Part shown: positions 1 through 13,100 of the stretch, in pieces
Layout of the letters: each line of letters starts with the position of its first letter
How positions within the stretch are numbered: the first letter of the stretch is position 1
Assembly (NCBI GenBank): GCA_002633005.1
Contig: NMRA01000168.1
Span: forward strand, 559,129 to 623,128
DNA: 64,000 nucleotides
Origin: Phoronis australis
Taxonomy: Eukaryota > Phoronida > Phoronidae
Direction: 5' to 3'
Notes under the pieces: model-generated
The model's input: the letters and a program-made list of their open reading frames with translations, nothing else
Told to the model about the DNA's origin: nothing
Databases searched by the model: none
Translations under genes and position numbers: made by a program

Positions 1-568
1 AGCTTAAATAAATGATTCCATTAAAAAATTGGAGTTTTTCACGGAAGTCGGCTTGAAGCCATTTGTAAAGAAGCCGAAACCTATTTACCGACATGTCTGT
101 GATTATACTTAAGCTCATAAGAAGAAATGAAAATTTTGGCTTACCGACAATCAAAATGTAATGAAAAGGTGTTGTGTCAGGTGCTTATTACGGACTCGGA
201 GAGAACAGTATCGCTTTGAATTTATGTTTGTATAAATCTGCTTGAAGTGTTTTTCTGTGAAATATTTTTTGGAGATGTTGTAAAAATTAATGACATATTG
301 GATGATTAAGTATAGTTATCATTCTTGAAACGACAGTTAAAGAAACCCACGTTATGAGATCTACTTTTAATGGTGAGAGGTATGACCGTGTTGAATTGTG
401 GTTGACCTTATGGAGGTCACCTTTTGCTACACTTACTTGCATTGTTGTCTTATAAATTTCGTGTTTTTCTGTTCAACAACTCAATTTTGTCCTGTGCAAC
501 GTTTTCTGAATACTTGTGAGCTTGAATTAATGCTTCGAACATGGCAGCATGGAACAAATTAATTTCAG
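1..568. other. 5' flank, probably intron of the giant gene
   Basis: No exon is supported. Bases 30-110 are open in two frames but have no convincing donor in the required phase 0. Confidence 0.4.
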
Positions 569-1158
569 GTTGTGAATCCTACCACTGGGCTGGTAAAGAA
601 ACGAAACAACAACGAAGTTCTTATCATACCAAGCGAAGGTGACTTTTTTGAGTACGAAATCGTGATTTCCAATATCGAGCCATCGGGTAAAGTAACAAGT
701 GAAGGAAAAGTGTTCCAGGCTGGCGAAAAGATTGGAAAGGTTGCTAAATCGCAGTGTAAGCCGTCATTTATTCACGTCGCGGTTAGAAAGAAAGCAGAAG
801 CCGATGAGGAGTTTTCAAACGATGACGACTATTCGTACATTGATCCTCTGCCGTTTCTTGAGAGAGCCTTTCCAGTACCGCGATGGATAGAAGATTGCAA
901 AGAATTCTCCCTGGTGTACATTGGACAGACTGCTGACGCTGGCGAAATCGGGGATGACGTACAAGAAACTATAGACGATGTTAAACGTAAATATGAAGAT
1001 CGCATGGAGAATCCCGAGTTTGAGCTCTCTGAACCTGATCCCGATTTGACCTATAGGCCTCCAGGAATGGCAGAAGGATCATCCAAGTCGCTGCAGCAAA
1101 GTTTCCAAGGCGCCCTCGATAAGTTTAAAGATGTTAAATCTCTGTTCAGTGTAAATAG
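569..1158 (+). CDS. Giant gene, exon 1 of those visible (acidic N-terminal region)
   Basis: Open from the acceptor aatttcag (ends 568) in phase 0 to the donor ag|gtaagg, leaving phase 2. It encodes residues 1-196. The first half has a strand-rich look (EVLIIPSEGDFFEYEIV); the second half is acidic, with an Asp-rich run (SNDDDYSYIDP) and predicted helices. There is no signal peptide, so earlier exons lie before base 1. Family not recognised. Confidence 0.8.
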
Positions 1159-4100
1159 GTAAGGTTGAGGGAATTCTTGCATGCCGAAATTTGATGGTTT
1201 GAGACATTCTTTAGTAATTTATTTTAAAAACTAGAGTGAGATCGAATTGGAAGAACATAGGAAAAAGAAATTTATGGGAAAAACCTAAGCATGGTCAAAA
1301 CAGATACATGTAGACAAGGCATAATTTGTATTATCAGCTAAACGCTGCGTTTGGCATTGTGTTTCTGGATAAAAAGGAACTTAGAATTAGCCTGTTCATT
1401 ACTCCTATGAAATCAGTCTCATAATGTTCCTTTCCGCGGTACGGTTGAATATCTATTACAATTAGCAACATCAAAAATATAAGGGACTCAATAAAAAAGA
1501 AAAAGTTTTAGACTTAATTAGGGTTGGCCAAACATAATATTTAGAATTGGAAAAGGGCGTATATGTACATTGTTTTCGACTTGATTGATAACGGAACTAG
1601 TATTCTGTCATGACAATTATGAAGGCGATTACATGCGAGTATAGTCTTCATTCGATTTTCGTTTTTTGCCAGCTTAACACAGCGGAATGCAGAATGTTAT
1701 GGTACACAAACTTGGACACTTATTTTCCTGGAAAGCACAAACGTTTATTCTTTCTAGGTGTAATTTAAGACAGCTAATTTCAGTTGACCGATGTGTATTT
1801 CAGCGGCGCTCCAAACATTCTGGATAAACTGAATGTCAACGAATTTTCCATGCGACGTATTCTCGATATTCTTGTAAAGGCAGCCGAAGCTGACATAAAA
1901 GCAAGATTGGACGACATAATTAATAAATTTTCGACGTATTTACGCGCACAGCCAGTACAGCATCCAATCACGTTTAGTCCAAACGAACTTCGGAGCATGC
2001 TGAGGCGAAAAAATATCGAACCAAGAGGATCTTTGGAACAGATGGCGCTTCAGTATATCAGATATCCTGCTGGAGGTACATGTAAATTGTAGATTTCTTC
2101 ATGATACCAAAACGCCTACAAACACATGTTCTGTCCAAGAAGCGAACGTTTGATCTAGGCCTTTTTCCGCGACAAAATCTGTGTCAACTTGTTCTTGTCT
2201 CAGACAAGAAGTGATCACCCGGTTTTCAAAGAAATGTCAGTTCGTTGTTAGTTGAGATCTCGGCGCCTTAAATGAAGCGCTGTAATTGTAGCCAATGTGT
2301 GGAGCTTTGGGTCTGTTGAAAAGTGACTTAATACGTTAGACAGGCGTTTGGTCCTGGGCTCTCATTTCACAATTACTGAATACAGGTTTAACCTTGCAAT
2401 TTAGCAAATCACAACCTAGAAGGAATTTATCCAAAATATTCCCTGCAACTAGAAGTAATGGGTGTATTTTCATAGACTTTGTACTTTTGCTTAAGTGGCC
2501 GGGATTTAAATATTTTTTGGAAATAGTTGTATAGAGCGTAAAACCAAAATTCTGACTTTTTTCACTTATTGATGGATCAGACCAATGGTCTCAAGCGATG
2601 ATGAACAGCCGGTTCTATCAAATCCCAGATAAAAATTGAAACCAATTCCATTACAGTGTGTAGTCTAAATTGAACTTGTTTTTATAGCCACTTAAAATTT
2701 CAAACTTTTGTATAATAACTGACCTCTTTCTACTAATGTCACTAACGACGACGACGCGTCTCACCAGATTGTCTCTAATTATCACACAGTCCTGGGCCCG
2801 GTCTCTAATCTTTGTACTCGAAACGAACTCGAAACTATTTTTGGCAATTTCTCTGCACCTTTTGTGTGAACTTAAGACAATTGGTTATCAGACTGTGCTC
2901 GAATACATTATAGTTTATGCATAGGAGTTTCTAGTTCAAGTTTGCCCTTGAAGACCCTTATACTCGTGCTACAAACTCGAGTAAAAACTCGAAATTTCGA
3001 GTTCAAACTCGAACTTATTTCTTTAATATTGGGTTTACAAACTGTGAACTAAGGGCAATAAATTATCTACGTAAGTTACTGTGTACTCGAGCATAGAATA
3101 ATAGATACTTATCTTGAGTTCGCCCAAACGTAGAGTAGAAAATGCCAAACCTAATTTCGAGTTCCATTTCGAGTAAAAAGATTGGAGACCGGGCCCTGTT
3201 TGAATCATATTTTAGTTCACTGGCTTTCGCCTCTGTATCGTTAGAGATCATTGAAGTTTTTGATGTGCGACGACACCTTCTCGTTTTCGGAAGGATTAGA
3301 AGCACGCAGTGGCTATTTTTACTGTTTCTGGCGTCCTACACTCCATATACACGCAGACTTAACCACTGTTTACGTAAATTGATCAAATGTGTGAATTCTG
3401 GGAAAAGTACATATATTTGAATTACTCCGACAACTGTGGTGTCTCCTATTGACAGTTGTGTCTACGACTGAATCTCCGAAACCTTCTGCAGGATCTTGAG
3501 GAATTTTGAAAAGCGTATTCTGTGAAGACGACGAATTTTGGAAAGATCCGAATACCACTGTGTATGCTAGGGCATTTTTTCATTGTTCTCTTTTCCACCG
3601 TATCGGTAGGTTTCCACGATAGACTTCGTTGATTTTGGCGAACATGTTTTGTTAACGATGTGATAGCACCGCCATGTTTTCAGATGCATTAGGCATAACA
3701 TACGCCACCTGGAGGCCATTTTTTATTTTGTGTCGATATTGAGGGCGCATCTCTTTATCAGCCAAATCACTGTAAGGACTATTGTGAAGTTTGGCAAATT
3801 TATACGTATTCCTTCTACATGTATGGCGCACCATAGTGGCAGTTTTTTTGTTCGCAGATATTTCTCAAGGAATGTTTTGGCATTTGGCAAGACTATTTCT
3901 ATGAAAGTTATAATTCTGGATGACAGATTTTCAAGTTTATCTGCTGCACTCCTTAGTAAGAATCATATTTTACGTTTTCTGCTTTATCTTCTTAATTCCT
4001 TGACGGATTTTTGTGAAGTGTGGCAAGTAGGCTTCTATGATCACATTTTATCTTTTGAGGATTTTACCTATTGAACATCTGCCAAGTGGCCTTTATTATA

Positions 4101-7100
4101 ATATTTTCGAGTTTTTTTGGCACCCTACTCTTTACTGTTTTAATCAACCTAAAGATAATTTTGAAAAAATGCAATACGCGTTTCTTTTGGGAAGTGCACA
4201 TCTAGAAACGATGCTTTTCAGATCTGCCCGATTGCTCTGGTTCCCTCTGGTTATTGACAGTTTTGCTCACAGGCTGTGACTCATTGTCCACCAAGCTCCT
4301 CGAAGGAACTTCGTGAAATGTGTAACTATGTGCTTTAACTCAATAAACTACAGCTGACTTGTACTTTGGGTCAAAACCGATCCCCGATTCCTCTAGGGTA
4401 ATTTTGTTTTTCTTTGCTCTTGTCTTGGTATCTGCAAAATTCCTTTAGGGCTCTTCATGACATTTAGGAAACGAGGCGCAAAGACAATACCGCAAGCCCT
4501 GTTTCAGACAAATGTCACCTACGGTGCGTACCTTAGAGGCATTTGTATGCTTTTTATGTCTGCACTTTCTCACCAGCCTCCCCGAATCCAAACTGCGAAA
4601 AGAATGATGATCAAATTCGGCAAGTTTGTTTCTGTTGGGCAGAGCAATGCTGACTAGGTTTCCTTCCGTAGAATCTATTTTACGTTCACTAGCATTGTAC
4701 CTTTAGTGATAATGTTTAAAGGAGAATGCCACTTTTCATATCATTTTTAGTACGAAAAACGGTCCGTCAATTATCGCAGACAGTTTTTAGTCAATAGCGG
4801 GTTCCCGAAATGTTAGTAATTAGTCATGTCTTACGTTAAGGGGGGGGGGGGTCTGACTGTGTGAGGTGTCGCGTTAGTAATTATTTTACCTCGGTTGTGC
4901 TAAGTTCGTCGTTTGTGTTTGTTAACGAGTCAGTGAACATGCTGCACGGCTGCTGCGTACCGGAGTGTACTCACTATCGTCACACGAGCACTTTGGGTAT
5001 GCCATTTCATCGTTTTCCAAATGACACACTCCGACGTACGTGGCTCGTTCATGTGAAGAACGCAGCGTTGGCCGTCCACGCAACGTACAAAACAAAAAAT
5101 TACCTAGCGTGTGGAAAGCGGTTTCTTCCGTCGGATTACGAAAGAGATACATGTATGTTCGCGGAATTGAGGAAGGATACCGCAAAACAGTGCCTGTAGA
5201 AGGATGCCATACTGTCAGTGTCTTGATTCCCGGCACCCCCAAAAAGTGCATATTTGAAGCGAGAAAGCTCGCAAGCTGTGGTCTGTATAGGGACTGGAGG
5301 CCCTTCATCTACTGTCACTTGTTCATCCGAACATACGCCCAGAGCGTTTAATCCCGGGAACTAGCAGCGATTTGCCCTGTGCTGGCATTTTCTCCGTCCC
5401 AGAGCCTATAAGTAGCCCTGCAGCGATGTCGAGTAATGCTAATGGATACTGGCCCAGTTTTGCACCCGGTGAGGAGGACTGTTCGCCATGCAGTGAACAG
5501 GCCGGTGAACCAAACTTTGATAAGTTTATTGTAGACTTGGCTAAAGTATTGACGTTTTTAGAAGGTGCCAGGTGTGTGGCGAGGGTGGCACACGACGGGA
5601 TGTAAGCGGTTTAAGTGTTCAGGTTACTATCTAGTGGAAAGAGCTGAGGGATTCCACTGAGGTCGGCATAACAGTGCACACCTTGCCTTTGTATCAAAAC
5701 GTCCCACCACGTCTTTTCGATCTCTGTTTCATCCCTCTCAACTGTTGTCTGTGCGTATCTTGCCTCACTATACTCGTGCTCAAACATTATGCACCCACTG
5801 GCTGTTCGTGAAGAAATTCATCGGCACCGCTCCTATGAACAATAATTCCGTCAGTCACTTTACTGAGTCTGTGATATGGGTCGCCAACTCCAGCCATTTT
5901 CAGACTACTACAAACTAAACGATCCCTAATCCCAATGTAATTCAGTTCTCTAGCATTCCAGTTTGTCGTAGAACACTCGTCAATGGGAAGTGATGACGAC
6001 AATTTTAGGAAACCAACAAGGAAATAAACAGTGGAACACAACCCTCACAGTAAATTGGAACGTATAGTAGAAGCAAAATGGCGGAAAATTCTTAACCCCC
6101 TAAACGTCACTTCCCCATTAGGACACGACTACGTACTAAAATTACAGGAATCCGTAATTAGCTGAAATATATGTCTGGGATAATTAAAGAATCGTATTTT
6201 TACTAAAAATGACATGAAAAAGATTGGCCTCTCCTTTAAGATCATCCTATCCATCTACACTGTATGCGGCGCACACGGTATGCGCATACCAACACTCTGC
6301 ATTGCTTCTGTTCAGATTTCAAATTGCTTCGGCTTCAATTTTATCTTTGGATTCTTTTCTTACAGTTTGTCCCCAAATTGCCTCTGGCCTTGGACAAGGA
6401 AATGGCATGTTTTGTCAAATTCACAAAGACTGTCGTGGAGTGACATGCGGGGTCGTATTTGCACTCCATTTCTTCCAGAAAGTAACCAAGCTTGACATCC
6501 GGTACAACGTTTGCGCAAATGAAGTCCAGCTTAAGTTTGGTTCTTTTGAGCAGTCTTTCAGTTTAACAAGTAAGTACTATATACTTTCTTATTTTCAAAT
6601 CAAATTTCAGTCTGCGAAGAGGAGATATGGACTTCTTTAAATTCATACATGTACATGTACCATCGCTATTGAATTTCAGCGGGTGAAAATTTCTTCAAAT
6701 TTCAAGCTGGTGAATTTGCCGAAATGTTTGGTTTGGGAAGACTGTCTCTTATTCCTGGTCCGGACCACGTAGTTATTTTCCTGGACGCAAGGCTGTGTTC
6801 TCCGTATTACCCAACATGTACCCAGGCAATGAAAATTTTTGATGGAGTTGTTTTTACTGGAAACCCGTCCGACGCTTGCCGGTCTGGTGAGTAATTGATA
6901 TTCTGACTGTTAGTCCGACCAACCTGTTGTAGACATTTTTGTTCACTAGATATTTTTCCTAAATGATTTGGTTGTTTATGACTTGAGTGCGTTATACGAT
7001 ATTGGGTTTGTTAATATGGCATTTGAATATTTTTCACCGTAATAACCTTACTAACACTAATAGCAGAAGACCAGCGGGAGGGCCGCCTATGGCCTATACG

Positions 7101-10100
7101 TGAAATAACAACAAGTCACGTGACCTCATATGTGCATACGAAAAATCTTGCTGTCATTATGAAAAATGGAGGCGATCACATGGAAGCCGCCACTAATTAC
7201 AATATTAACAATTACATTACATATATTTCCAAAATTCCTCAAGCACTGAGCTAGGGTGGCCGAGCAGGGGCGGTGAAAATCATTCATCCCTTGTGACTGT
7301 ATAAGTTTATCGTCGCTAATTAACGAAAACATTCGTATGCATTGAGTTGCGTTAAAACATTCTAATCAGACTTTTTACGCGTTGTTTTTCATGAAAAAAT
7401 TATCAACATGCTAAACATGACGAGATAACCAACCCCTTTTTCATTGCTTAAGCCAGTATTTGCCTCTTCTGTAAAGCAACAAAACAGCGTAACAGACAGT
7501 CCAGTCTTCTGCCAGTTAATTTCGATGTGACCATCGACACATTTTGATTCGATGTTCGTTGTTCTATTTTAATTTTAAGTAGATATCTGCCTTGCAAATA
7601 GACTCTGCGTTCAACACATCGCCTAGTAGCAAGATGAACTTGGAAATTGTCGGTCTAGCCCATAGAATTGAAGTTCCACCAGAGAGCGTTTCACCACTTA
7701 GTGAAAAAGCTATAATCCAAAAGAATGGGCGGGGAATTCTTGTTCAGTGTGTTAGTAATAACAAAATCAAATCCCGTTGACACGTTTACAAAAATGCAAA
7801 CGGTCTTATCGGTTTACGTTATATTTCACCTCTTCATACCTTCCTCTAACAACAAGGAATCAAATCGCCTGACATCTTTCCCATCTTCTCCCCTTAGTTT
7901 TTACCTAATAACGTCATGTGGTGACTTAAATACCAGCCAATGAGTCCAGTGAATGCTTAGTCCATGAGTTCACCGGTAGATTAAACATGCAAATGGCGGA
8001 GTGACAAACGTAAAGTAAAAAGTCGATTCTTCAAGTTCTTTCGAAAGGCTTGATTTCCGTGCAGTTGTGTTCTCTGTAATATTTCTTGAGATATATGTGT
8101 TCACGCGATCGCAATTTCCACGTGTGCGGGATAATGTTTGTCATGCAATTCGAGTATAGTTTATCTCATACGCGTTGAGTTAGCCGAGTGCGATATTACG
8201 TGATATTGTTTTCCGTATTTACCCCCCGCACTGCTTCAACAGTGCCCTCTGACATTGAATGTTCAACAAGTAGGCCAATGTCGACTTGACATCGTTAGGC
8301 GGTTCGATCATCAAACTTTCCGAATATAGTTTAAAGTAATACAATTTTAGCAGTATAAACATCATTTGACATGCAATCAAACCCCAAACGTAACATCTGG
8401 TACAAAACTGTTACACTGTAATTATATGACACTTCTGTTTTCAATTGCTAAATATTTTATCGTCTGCAACTCATGCGCCAGCTAACGACGTCGAGTCCGG
8501 TATTGACCTACAATTTGAACTTTCCATGTCAGTGGTCACTGTTGAAATAGTGCGGGAGGTGAATGGGGAAAACAATATCACATGGCGTATTGCACTCGAC
8601 TGAATCAACGCGTATGGGATAAAAAATAATGCGACGTCGAGCGACGAAATTAATATGTTCTAAATCAGTTTTCCATGTAAGTAAAGTAGCAGGAGCTTTT
8701 AAGATAGTTCAGTTTAGACGATTGTACTGAAAAGAAAATTGGTGACCCTCTTTGCTTTGCAGACATGTAGGAGGCAAAAGTCAAAATACAAAACATAATA
8801 AGTTCAAAGTGAACGACATAAACATTGTGTCAAAACCCCTTGAAATGAAATAGTTTACAGGTTCTAGTATTTCTGATGAAATCCATAGCATCTTCTATGA
8901 AAACTATCTAATGTTACATTATGTGCGTCTGGGCACCACGGCGGATTATTTAAGCTTACTGATCGATTATATTTTGTATAGAATTCAAGCTAATCGTTGA
9001 TGTGTCTAAAAAGAAATCACTGTAAATAACTGTGAATTTCATTAATTCATTTTTTAATATGAAAAACAGAAACGGATTATATGTATCTAAGTTTAGTTAT
9101 TGCTCCAAAACTCCAATACCTAATGCAAAATCAAAAATCGAAAGATGTTTGTTGAAAACTCAATATCTATTATGCAAAACGAAAATTAAAAATCCAGTAC
9201 ATCTTCAAAGTTGGTGGTGGTCATTCGACTCAAAAATACAGATTTTGAATTCGCTATTGCGTTTTCCTATTTTGCCACATCTTGCCAAATATGATGCTCT
9301 ATGTCCATGCTTTGAATTCTACAGGCGATAAAAGTTCGAAAATGAAATGCTCCATGAGACGTGAACATTATGTAGCTCTCTTGCAGGACCCACAATATGC
9401 ATAATTGCCAACTGTTTTGTTTTGGCAGGACCGCCTGCTTTTTAAAGCTTTTTCCTACGTCAACCCACGCTCTTTGACACGTGGCAGTCAGCAGTTTGAG
9501 GATTCTTTGTATTTATTGCACTTTCAAAAGCCCGATAAAACTAGAAAGTATATTTTGTTAATGTATTGTAAAATTGCACATATTGTACTGCAGGCCTTTT
9601 GTACAAGCCGTAGGTAACTGTTGCATACATAGAAATACCCATTTTTAAGAGTCTCTGAAGGGTGTATCTCGGAGAGGTGTTTCAGTAATGAAAAAACTTA
9701 TTCCAGGTCCTGAAAACGACCCCACCTACGACCAAGTCCTGAGCATGACGCTGGACGCGTTCGCCTACTATGTCTTGGATGCTAATGTTGCAGAAACGGC
9801 AGATGTTCTACGGTTTCTTAATGAAATACGTGTAGCTGCGCTTGATGCGGTATGTTAGTAGCTACATGTACAAAAACAACCGCAACATTTTACCACTACA
9901 GATAATTCCTGCAGATAATCCGTACGAGTAATCCTTATTATTGACGAATAATAACGTTCTACGTTGTTGTTCCCCTAAATACTGGACTGGGGCAGGTTGG
10001 ATTACGAGCCCACTTTACTCCTAACAATTCATTGCGCGAGCTAGCGAGCAGATCTACCCTAACATCATTTGAAACTGTGTACTTTTTACGTAGCTGTTAC

Positions 10101-13100
10101 TGGCTGTACTGCAATGTAGGTCTATGCACGTCTGCCCATAATGGATTTTCGTGTCCCCAAAGCAGAGACAATTGAGTCCTTTGAAGCTTATAGACACACA
10201 TTAAGCACTCTTTATCCTCAGACTGGAAAATTGAACAATTCCTACTAAGTGCGGCTGCACAGAACAGCTGGCGGCGATGAACTCAAAGCACAGCGGGAGT
10301 TTGACGACAACATCTTCCACTGACCTAAGTGATCATCTCTACGTACCGCCATCTGACAAAACACTGTCTCGTCAGGTCAGCACTAGACCATCCATCCATT
10401 AACAAGGTCCACTGCAATCACGTCTCTGTCACGCTTACTTAAGACTGGACACAGGCGCCTCTCTTCAATTACCGGCCACCCATTGCCAAAACCAGACTAC
10501 ATGTCTGTCGGGCCGCCGACATTACGCGTCTTAGGCACCCAATTACGTGTTCTTTGACATCCTGTGTTGGTTGCCGTTTTGTGACCTGGCGAATATCTGA
10601 AGTTTACTCTTCCTCCCCTAATGGAACCTGACTGCCCACTTGCCCAAAAGGCAAGCTCTGGTACTGGCGTTTTCCAACATGCAAAACAGTCCCTTTGACC
10701 TCAACATCAGTTTTGCGGTGCGGTTAGAAACACAGAGCGTGTAGTTGACACAACCTCAGGCCCATGCCTTGGCACACGACATGGTCATTCATTCCTGGTC
10801 CACCATGCTTCCGAAGTAGTGAAATCTGTGGGGACAACCTAGTCTCCACGTGTCCTGCGATGTGCTTCTAGGGTAGCACCTACGCTGGCAGTCTGCTAAC
10901 GCCATTGATGTTTACCACGCCCACCATTGTAAAAACCTAATCATCAGTCGTCCTCGAATTTTTGTCCTTAGCTTATACAGGCTACCAACATGCTTGGCTC
11001 GTGACTGATAACAGAATTTGTGTTCGGGCGTTTGTCAAGCACCGTTGAGTTGAATTCTCTGCAACTGCGGGCGTCACTTCCTTTTTGTCGACCGTTTTGT
11101 GATTCTTGACTGTTAATGCAAACAACTCATCCGATTTTGTAAGTCGCGACGCCCCTTAATTTATGGAAACTCGGTATATTGATTTATCCACCTAGAGGAA
11201 GATTCTTTGTTTAGGGGTGTCAGAGCGCCTACACTTAACCAGCTGATCAGCGTGCTGAAGCATACCGTCTGAATACTAAGACATGTTCACCATGTCTTTT
11301 GGAGAAATTCACAATTGCTGAAGATGCCAAGCATCAAGCGCTCCCACCTTTATCGCTTGGGGTAGCTTACGGATCGTCAGACATCAAAGACTTTCATTCC
11401 CAGAACTGCACTACACGACGTCTTGACAACGTTATCCATTAGGATTGTCTACCCTTTGAATCAGCAACTCGTCTTGGTTGTTTAAAGGCATCCCTTTGTG
11501 TTAGTCACCTATAAAATTTATTTCTGGTTACTGCTTCATCAGTTGTGCTGCTTTGAAGAAGTTCCCCACTGTTGTCACTTCTCGATCGTCTCGTTTGAAG
11601 CTACATGTACGCCAGTTGTGTTTGTCATTGTAGTAAATCTCAATAGACAGTTGATAGTATTTGTTCACAAGTCCTTCGCAATCTGCTGCCTCTAATACTG
11701 GCCTCAAATTACAATAATCTATTGCCTGCCCAAATTTTCACCCGATTGATTGCTTCCGTGCAACGAGCTGCTCCTGCGTTTATTACACTCTAGGATGGTT
11801 CTCATCTACAGCAGAGGTGACTGTCTCTTGATACAAGCCATGTAAAGAATAGTAACAAGAACCTTGTAACCGCAAGAGTAATCGCTGGTATCCTATCAGG
11901 ACCTGGACATTATCGTTACACAAGGTTCCAAATCCGGGGTTTCTCTTCACGGGAGCAGTGGACTCACCGAAACCAATTTACTAGGCCTGCATGACCTTAA
12001 AGGCTATCCTTGTCATTACACCGCCATAAAAGTCACGACTCACCAGCATTACATGTAGATGTCAGTTTAAGAGCAATATTATCTCTTGAAGCTGTCTTTG
12101 TCATGTTTGACCTTTTTAACTTACTCTAAACTAGTTTTATCTTTTTATCGTTTATTACTATAATGATACCAAAAGAAATATTCTTGAAGTCTTAGCGTAA
12201 CAAGTTACATTACGCAAAAAGTTGGTACCAAAAAGTTTTTGCAGAGTCTGGGAAAGGAAATGGCTGGTTTTATCTTCCAGTAGGTCGGCTTAGGATTGCT
12301 AGAAAGTTCAAATGTCATTTATGCCAAATTGACCAACTTGCTATTACGATGGTAACGTTTCCCTTTAATCTATAACATTTTACCTCACCCAGATTATGAA
12401 AAAACGGGACTTCTTGAAAGAAATCACAGGCTCGGCATTCCCGTCTAAAATAGACTTCTGCATGGACGGTGATATACCAATACCTCCGCTGGACATTACC
12501 TTTTTTGAATACAGTGTTTTCTTCATGGTTGGACCTATACCAATGAGATTTGGTAAGTTGCATACATTTGGTTATACTAATGCCAAATTGTTCTGGTTGC
12601 TACTCTGTGGACCAATTTTAATAAAAGCAAGGCACACCATCACGCCAAGGCTCTCAATAAATAGTAGAATGTCCAATGTTTCTCTCTAAATCTATAAAAT
12701 AGACAACCTATTAGATTGGCGTTACGTGACAGTCAAAACACCAGCACTCCTCACATTTGCACATGACTTGCCCAGTGGCGGATCTTCGGGGGGGGGNCAA
12801 AACAATGACATACGTGTAAAAAATAAAGTTGCCACTAGGGAGCACCCCGGTGCCAAATCAGTCCGAGATTCGTCATTTGTTGTCTGCTTCATAGGATCAC
12901 ATCTACCAATTAAATCACATGAAGGTTCTGCAGGTGGCTTACCGTATACAGCAGTGGATGAAGAACTCCCATACAGAGATGACGGTAAAAAACATAAATA
13001 TGCACTAATGTGCGTGAATTTAAAATGTAAACCTCCAGTGATAGAGCTGATATGATACGGTCGATTTTACCAGATCAACAGGTGTGACGTGAACCATTAT

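Larger units (their letters stand above)
2076..6365. other. 4.3-kb intron with a TIR element and THAP relics
   Basis: Holds the TIR element at 2792-3198, the decayed THAP sequence at 4939-5199, a minus-strand coding relic at 5611-6041 and a 12-G run at 4840-4851. The stretch 3200-4800 shows nothing else firm. Confidence 0.6.
6887..9706. other. Intron with possible cassette exon and a fold-back element
   Basis: Contains the optional exon at 7602-7754 and the long inverted repeat at 8160-8623. Bases 8630-9700 are AT-rich with no supported feature. Confidence 0.55.

Noticed and set aside
30-110. Possible upstream exon of the giant gene
   Set aside because: Two frames are open but only a weak GTCTGT donor exists, and no acceptor with a pyrimidine tract.
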